This document shows positions 59,502-64,000 of a stretch of 64,000 bases of DNA, piece by piece. Where the stretch lies: assembly GCA_025699075.1 (NCBI GenBank), contig JAILWG010000007.1, positions 1 through 64,000 on the forward strand, written 5' to 3'. A program made the translations under genes and the position numbers. Under the pieces are notes generated by a model. The model made no database searches, was not told the DNA's origin, and saw only the letters and a program-made list of their open reading frames with translations. Within the stretch, counting starts at the first letter, position 1, and every line of letters begins with the position of its first letter. This DNA is from Candidatus Nitrosopumilus sp. (lineage in GTDB: Archaea; Thermoproteota; Nitrososphaeria; Nitrososphaerales; Nitrosopumilaceae).

Positions 59502-60029
59502 ATGGAAATAAAATCAGAAAAATCTATCAAAGAATATCTTGAAAAATTACCTGATGACACTATAATCAAATACTATCTTGATGTAGAATATAGTCCGTTT
59601 CCATTTTTAGTGATTGAAGAATATACGAGACGATTCAAGCGTAAAACAAAAGATGAAATTATTAAAGATTTAAAATTACAAACCCGTCTTGCCAAAAAGA
59701 AAACCAGGGAATTGGGTCTGATGGCAAAAAAGCACAAGCTTGTTGATGATGTCACACGAGAGAAATCCGAGGAGATAATAAAACATGCAAAAAAGCGAGG
59801 ATACAAAATAAGCGAACAACTAGCTTCTAAAGGCAGTATTTTGGGTTCTAAATTAAAAACTAAAACAAAATCTGGCATTGTCTCTGGTCTTAAAGCTAGT
59901 AAAAAACTACAAGGCAATTCTGGCAAAGATTTGGATTTGTTAAAAAAACTTGGCGACTTACAAAAGGCAGGAATAATCACCAAGAAAGAATTTGATGAAA
60001 AAAAGAAAAAGATTTTGTCTAAAATTTGA
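59502..60029 (+). CDS. SHOCT-domain protein
   Basis: The 175-residue protein ends with a SHOCT-like module (DLLKKLGDLQKAGIITKKEF DEKKKKILSKI), a short C-terminal tail seen in oligomeric membrane-associated proteins. The rest is basic and helical (LKLQTRLAKKKTRELGLMAK). No TM segment is seen. Function unknown. Confidence 0.7.
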   Translation: MEIKSEKSIKEYLEKLPDDTIIKYYLDVEYSPFPFLVIEEYTRRFKRKTKDEIIKDLKLQTRLAKKKTRELGLMAKKHKLVDDVTREKSEEIIKHAKKRGYKISEQLASKGSILGSKLKTKTKSGIVSGLKASKKLQGNSGKDLDLLKKLGDLQKAGIITKKEFDEKKKKILSKI

Positions 60030-60101
60030 TTTCATCACAATTTCTCTTTTTTGTTAAGATTATCTTTTAATACTTCTAGTAAAAAATATCTGCATATTAT
60101 T

Positions 60102-60467
60102 ATGGCCGACAGCAACCCTCCCAGTTCCATCAAACAAGAAATTCTTGATAAAATTGCTGCATTAGTTACTGCTGCATTTGGGCTTGTTGCTGCACTTGCA
60201 TGGAATGATGCTATCAAATTATTGTTCAAAGAACTTTTTGGGACTCAGGATCAGGTAGGGCCAATGATTATTTATGCACTATTCATAACAATTATCGCCG
60301 TTATCTTGACAATAATTGTGGCACGTGCAGCGTCTAAAGCAAAAAATGTTTTACTAAAAACATATTCCTGTCCCTTGTGTGATTTTGAAACTCAAGTTCA
60401 ATCTGAACTAATGGAACATAATGTAAAAGATCATGCTGCAAACAAAGACAAGTTTCTCAGTAAATGA
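60102..60467 (+). CDS. Two-TM membrane protein with C-terminal C2H2 zinc finger
   Basis: The 121-residue protein has TM segments at about 20-37 and 61-81 and a C-terminal CPLCDFETQVQSELMEHNVKDH (CxxC-x12-H-x4-H). I chose the ATG at 60102 instead of the track start at 60051. The zinc finger presumably faces the cytoplasm. An unusual combination of membrane anchor and finger; function unknown. Confidence 0.75.
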   Translation: MADSNPPSSIKQEILDKIAALVTAAFGLVAALAWNDAIKLLFKELFGTQDQVGPMIIYALFITIIAVILTIIVARAASKAKNVLLKTYSCPLCDFETQVQSELMEHNVKDHAANKDKFLSK

Positions 60468-60470
60468 TTT

Positions 60471-60656
60471 TTAAAAAATAGTTGCTTTATCATACAAGAG
60501 CATAATGAGGACTCCTGCAAAAATCACAAATGCTGCCATAAAGTATATCGCCACATGAAGTATTCCTATTTTTTGACTGAAATAATTCCCGACAAATACC
60601 ATTCCTATTCCTGTGGAAATGATGATTATTCCTGCAATTATATTTGATAACTCCAC
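60471..60656 (-). CDS. Small two-TM membrane protein
   Basis: The 61-residue protein has two hydrophobic stretches (NIIAGIIIISTGIGMVFVGN and VAIYFMAAFVIFAGVLIMLL). It begins at ATG 60656 and converges with the preceding gene by a three-base gap. Composition supports a membrane protein; the family is unknown. Confidence 0.5.
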   Translation of the reverse strand: MELSNIIAGIIIISTGIGMVFVGNYFSQKIGILHVAIYFMAAFVIFAGVLIMLLYDKATIF

Positions 60657-60726
60657 AATTGTCTGAATTTTTTCTTCTATCTAAAAGATCCTTTAAATTC
60701 TGTCTTGACATTGATTTTATTTGATA

Positions 60727-61812
60727 ATGAATCTGACTATGATTTCATTTCTATCTGTCTCGTGCGTTCTTATGTTGTCTGGATTTTTACCTGTTCTTGT
60801 ATTTGCTGATGTTGCATCTGGAAAGCCCTCTTGGGAAACAATGTCTGACAAAGTTTGTGGGGATAAACTATGTTCTGAAATCAAATCCCAAATCCCTTTG
60901 CCTACTGTGAAATCTATTGCCTATTTTCCACCTCCTCTAAAACAAATTTCTGACGGTGTATCTTTTTCTAATGTGACTTGTACTGAAGGAAAAGCGCTAG
61001 TTCTAAAACAGTCAAACGGATTTCCTGCATGTGTAAATTTTTCATCTGTCGAAAAATTGATCATTCGTGGATGGGCAATCCATATTTTGCCTGATTATAT
61101 TGATCAAAATAATAACTCTGAAATCTTTTCTCTTGGAACTTACAAAACCACATCTGAAATGATTACATACTTTGGTGATACTTCTGGCTACTTGGCAAAG
61201 CCTATCCATGATGGAAATTATCCTGGTATTGTTATGATTCATGAGTGGTGGGGATTAAATGACAACATCAAAGATATGGCAGATAAACTTGCATCTCATG
61301 GTTATGTGGTTTTGGCAGTTGATCTTTATGATGGAAAACTTGCAACTACTTCTGATCAAGCAAGACAACTGATTACAACATTTGATTCTGAATATGGAGT
61401 ACAAAACATGAATTCGGCTGTTTCTTTACTGTCTGAAAACTATTCTGTTTCTGGGGTTGGTTCTATTGGTTGGTGTTTTGGTGGAGGCCAATCCTTGAAT
61501 CTTGCACTTGATAATACTGAAATTGATGCTACAATAATTTACTATGGTTCACTTGTAACTGATCCTGAAACATTGTCTGTAATTGATTGGCCTGTTCTTG
61601 GAATATTTGCTGAGTTGGATAAGGGAATTCCCGTTGACACTGTAAATGAATTTGAATCAGCGTTAAATCAAGCAGGTGTTGAAAATCAAATTTACATTTA
61701 TGATGGGGTTGATCATGCATTTGCCAACCCTTCTGGAGAAAGATATGCCCCTGAAGCCTCAAAAGATGCATGGGCTCAAACTCTTTCCTTTTTGAAATCC
61801 GCCCTCAAATAA
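60727..61812 (+). CDS. Secreted dienelactone hydrolase-family protein
   Basis: The 361-residue protein has a signal peptide (hydrophobic residues about 3-26, VFADVASG) and a roughly 100-residue N-terminal extension with paired cysteines (VCGDKLCSEIK). The C-terminal DLH domain has GIVMIHEWWGLNDNIKDMA, the GxCxGG nucleophile motif GSIGWCFGGGQSLNL and DHAFANPSG. A Cys-Asp-His triad is thus complete. It may hydrolyse a lactone or ester outside the cell. Start ATG 60727 replaces the track TTG. Confidence 0.85.
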   Translation: MNLTMISFLSVSCVLMLSGFLPVLVFADVASGKPSWETMSDKVCGDKLCSEIKSQIPLPTVKSIAYFPPPLKQISDGVSFSNVTCTEGKALVLKQSNGFPACVNFSSVEKLIIRGWAIHILPDYIDQNNNSEIFSLGTYKTTSEMITYFGDTSGYLAKPIHDGNYPGIVMIHEWWGLNDNIKDMADKLASHGYVVLAVDLYDGKLATTSDQARQLITTFDSEYGVQNMNSAVSLLSENYSVSGVGSIGWCFGGGQSLNLALDNTEIDATIIYYGSLVTDPETLSVIDWPVLGIFAELDKGIPVDTVNEFESALNQAGVENQIYIYDGVDHAFANPSGERYAPEASKDAWAQTLSFLKSALK

Positions 61813-61863
61813 TTTTAAAGAATTTATCTCCTTTTATGAAGATCTTAAATATTATATTCTCTC

Positions 61864-62268
61864 ATGAAAATAGTGAGTCCTGAAAATTTCAATTCTTCCA
61901 TTCTAGTCCAAGATATCATGACCAGGGCACTAATTACTGTGAATTTTGCTACTACGGCATTACAAGTTGCAAAAATGATGGAACAAGGAGGAATTGGAGC
62001 AATCCTTGTTAAAGATAATGATAACCCTGTGGGGATTGTCACTGACAGAGATTTTGCAACAAAAATAGCTGCAAATAATCTTCCTTTAAACACTGCCGTA
62101 GAAAATATTATGTCATCTCCACTGATAACGATTAATCATAACGAACCTATTTCTGCTGCAGCTGAGAGAATGACTAGTAAAAAAATAAGAAAGTTGGCAG
62201 TAACTGAAAACGGTAAAGTTGTTGGAATAATTACTTCTACAGATTTAGTTACTCAGTTAACAAAATAA
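61864..62268 (+). CDS. Two-CBS-domain protein
   Basis: The 134-residue protein is one CBS pair: ILVQDIMTRALITVNFATTA, LVKDNDNPVGIVTDRDFATK and AERMTSKKIRKLAVTENGKV VGIITSTDL. It is similar in layout to the other CBS genes of this region. It converges with the membrane gene downstream, ending one base before its stop. Confidence 0.88.
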   Translation: MKIVSPENFNSSILVQDIMTRALITVNFATTALQVAKMMEQGGIGAILVKDNDNPVGIVTDRDFATKIAANNLPLNTAVENIMSSPLITINHNEPISAAAERMTSKKIRKLAVTENGKVVGIITSTDLVTQLTK

Positions 62269-62727
62269 CTAGAATGTTTTTGTTTTTCTAAGAAATATTG
62301 TGACCGCTACCATGTAACAACCTGTTGCAATGATCTCTGAAATCAGAGATGCCAAATATGGCTCTATTTCAATTTCTAGAAAATAGTATAATGTTGGCCA
62401 CCTTATTCCAAGATAAATTATTTCTCCTACTCCAAATGATGAAATCAAAGCTAGTAGTTCTTTCTTGATTAAGTTTGATTTCATGGATTTGTATCGTTCT
62501 ATATTGTCCCAGTAAAATAATGCAGAAAAAATTCCAAAGTAAATAATGTAGCCGATAATTATTGTAATTGTTGTGTTGAGATAATTTTCTTCATTTTCTA
62601 ATAGCTGTGCAGCAACTGCAGATAGAGAAGCTGAAACGATAAAACAAATGAGAAAGTTTCTGTTAATTTGTAATAACTGTGGATTTAATTTCATGATGAT
62701 TCTTTGGTAACTGTTATTTTGAATCAT
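62269..62727 (-). CDS. Hypothetical membrane protein
   Basis: The 152-residue protein has about four hydrophobic segments (NFLICFIVSASLSAVAAQLL, TIIIGYIIYFGIFSALFYW, ELLALISSFGVGEIIYLGIR, SEIIATGCYMVAVTIFL). The track ORF extends to 62820 inside the tag gene; I chose the ATG at 62727. No family is recognised. Confidence 0.65.
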   Translation of the reverse strand: MIQNNSYQRIIMKLNPQLLQINRNFLICFIVSASLSAVAAQLLENEENYLNTTITIIIGYIIYFGIFSALFYWDNIERYKSMKSNLIKKELLALISSFGVGEIIYLGIRWPTLYYFLEIEIEPYLASLISEIIATGCYMVAVTIFLRKTKTF

Positions 62728-62742
62728 TTCATAAACTAAACT

Positions 62743-63297
62743 ATGAAGAAAAGATGTGAATGGGCAAAGGATGAACCTAATACAACATATCATGATGAAG
62801 AATGGGGAACCCCCCAACACGACGATCAGAAATTGTTTGAATTTCTAATATTAGAGGGAGCACAAGCTGGTTTGTCTTGGACTACTATTCTTAAGAGAAG
62901 AGAAGGATACAGGAAGGCATTTTCTGATTTTGATGCTGCAAAGGTCTCAAAATACACTCAAAAACATGTGAGCAATCTCCTCCGAGATGAATCCATTATA
63001 CGAAATAAACTCAAAATTAATTCTGCCATAAATAACGCAAAACTATTCCTACAAATTCAAAAAGAATTTGGCTCTTTTGATGAATATATTTGGGGATTTG
63101 TTAATTACAAACCAATCAAAAATAAATTCAAAAAGCACTCTGATTTGCCTTCAACTAGTGAAATTTCAGAAAAATTAAGCCAAGATCTAAAAAAGCGTGG
63201 ATTTAACTTTGTTGGACCTACTATCTGTTATGCGCTAATGCAGGCTATAGGAATGGTAAATGATCATACCTCTGAGTGCTTTTTGTATGGAAAATAA
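62743..63297 (+). CDS. tag: DNA-3-methyladenine glycosylase I
   Basis: The 184-residue protein has the Tag signature: CEWAKDEPNTTYHDEEWGTP (zinc ligand Cys and conserved Tyr/His), FEFLILEGAQAGLSWTTILK and SECFLYGK at the C-terminus. It removes 3-methyladenine from alkylated DNA. Intact and full length. Confidence 0.94.
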   Translation: MKKRCEWAKDEPNTTYHDEEWGTPQHDDQKLFEFLILEGAQAGLSWTTILKRREGYRKAFSDFDAAKVSKYTQKHVSNLLRDESIIRNKLKINSAINNAKLFLQIQKEFGSFDEYIWGFVNYKPIKNKFKKHSDLPSTSEISEKLSQDLKKRGFNFVGPTICYALMQAIGMVNDHTSECFLYGK

Positions 63298-63326
63298 TTT
63301 TTAAGGTAGATTAATTCAAGAAAATC

Positions 63327-63692
63327 ATGGCAGAAGGAAAATTTGCAACATCTGTATCTTGCATGGATGGCAGAATTCAAATCCCGTTAAACAAATGGAT
63401 TAAAGAAAATTATTCAGCAGACTATGTAGACACAATTACCGAACCTGGTGTGGACAAAAATATTGTAGATGTTGTCGAATCAATCAAAACCAAAGTTGGA
63501 ATTTCAATTAACGCCCACAAGTCTGAACTTATTGTAGTGTCTGGTCATTATGATTGTGCTGCAAATCCAGTATCTGATGAAGAACATATTTCACAAATCA
63601 AAAATGCAGTTGAAGTAATTTCTTCATGGAACTTGAATGCCAAAGTAATTGGTGTTTGGGTTGATGGATCTTGGAATGTTAATGCTGTCTAG
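63327..63692 (+). CDS. Short beta-carbonic-anhydrase-like protein
   Basis: The 121-residue protein has SVSCMDGRIQIPLNKWIKEN (Cys and the Asp-Arg dyad) and VVSGHYDCAANPVSDEEH (HxxC). These match the zinc ligands of beta-carbonic anhydrases, but the protein is shorter than the usual 160-220 residues and lacks the long N-terminal helices. It could be a small CA or a degenerate relative; carbon fixation in these archaea makes a CA plausible. Confidence 0.7.
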   Translation: MAEGKFATSVSCMDGRIQIPLNKWIKENYSADYVDTITEPGVDKNIVDVVESIKTKVGISINAHKSELIVVSGHYDCAANPVSDEEHISQIKNAVEVISSWNLNAKVIGVWVDGSWNVNAV

Positions 63693-64000
63693 TTAATTGA
63701 ATTAGGAAAAATTGGAATAGTTATTTCAAATTCATGAATGCTATCTGTCGCAAAAATTCTATATTTTCCACCTGGTATATTTTCTGGAATGGGCCAAGGC
63801 ATATTCAGATGTCCTCTGTCATCTGTTTTGGTTCTTACTGATTCTGCAAAATTTTCTCCTGTAATTGTAATCTCTACATTGTGTAATCTGTGCCAGCCAT
63901 TTCCATCAAATGAAAGATATCTTTTACCGTTGATTTCTTCTGGAATGATTGTAATTGATACATCAAAATCCTCCAAGGTTTTTGAGGGTGTTATTCCTTC
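63689..64000 (-). CDS. Partial beta-rich protein, running off the right edge
   Basis: The track ORF starts at 63976, but the frame stays open to the window edge (EGITPSKTLEDFDVSITIIP on the minus strand), so the N-terminus is missing. The visible part is beta-sandwich-like (HRLHNVEITITGENFAESVR, PGGKYRIFATDSIHEFEITI), suggesting a surface or Ig-like domain. It converges with the CA-like gene by four bases. Confidence 0.6.
   Translation of the reverse strand, partial: EGITPSKTLEDFDVSITIIPEEINGKRYLSFDGNGWHRLHNVEITITGENFAESVRTKTDDRGHLNMPWPIPENIPGGKYRIFATDSIHEFEITIPIFPNSIN

Noticed and set aside
60490-60711. 73-aa minus-strand ORF
   Set aside because: It is in another frame over the two-TM small protein, and lacks hydrophobic or motif support.
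1-64000. CRISPR arrays, IS elements, rRNA genes
   Set aside because: I saw no regularly spaced repeats with spacers, no transposase and no rRNA sequence.

Overview
The window is AT-rich and densely packed with mostly archaeal genes. It carries TFB, aIF1A, aIF5A, SRP19/SRP54, Gar1, Pus10, the archaeal/eukaryotic ribosomal proteins S8e, S24e and S27ae, the archaeal shikimate route (AroA'/AroB', GHMP shikimate kinase), ThiN fused to ThiD, and intron-bearing tRNAs. A cold-shock protein, a Cld-family protein, a futalosine-type menaquinone gene (mqnC) and many lineage-type hypothetical proteins point to a Nitrosopumilus-like ammonia-oxidising thaumarchaeon. No amo, rRNA or other definitive marker lies in the window, so the genus is inference. 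Many genes have a TATA-like box centred about 26-30 nt before the start codon, implying leaderless transcripts, and I used this to choose several starts.

Layout. 1-7.4 kb: tail of a lysine-rich repeat protein, secreted and membrane proteins, a truncated tyrosine recombinase meeting a truncated small gene, an OB-fold ssDNA-binding protein, tRNA-Leu(CAA), a VTT membrane protein, an HD hydrolase and a gamma-glutamyltranspeptidase. 7.4-15 kb: haem block (hemB, hemA, Met8-like dehydrogenase, fused AhbA/AhbB-type siroheme decarboxylase, nearby Cld/HemQ-like protein) and sufC. 15-29 kb: information processing (tfb, gar1, srp19, rps8e, scpA/scpB, aIF1A, csp, tRNA-Tyr, aIF5A, a C/D box sRNA, dph6, srp54, pus10, rps27ae, rps24e). 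29-38 kb: apgM, galT-like, a nucleotidyltransferase with a eukaryote-type GNA1, thiDN, thiC and a NUDIX protein. 38-47 kb: a near-complete aromatic amino acid cluster on the minus strand, in reaction order from AroA' to TyrA, interrupted between aroA and aroC by a GC-rich hairpin RNA candidate. 47-54 kb: mqnC, a UbiD-like decarboxylase, two tandem paralogues sharing a 514-bp segment with one mismatch, peroxiredoxin and aquaporin. 54-64 kb: tRNA-Arg, a TrmB-type regulator with a perfect palindrome upstream, CBS-domain proteins, Hsp20, PAC2, dienelactone hydrolase, 3-methyladenine glycosylase and a small beta-carbonic-anhydrase-like protein.

Most notable for follow-up: (1) a C/D box sRNA whose D guide fits the anticodon loop of elongator tRNA-Met with C34 at the N+5 position; (2) the unassigned GC-rich hairpin RNA at 41306-41390; (3) gene conversion or very recent duplication between the two VTGY-repeat/LPKGF proteins; (4) a set of very short cysteine-rich zinc-finger-like ORFs below the ORF-track cutoff; (5) a recombination scar that truncates an integrase and a small gene at the same point.
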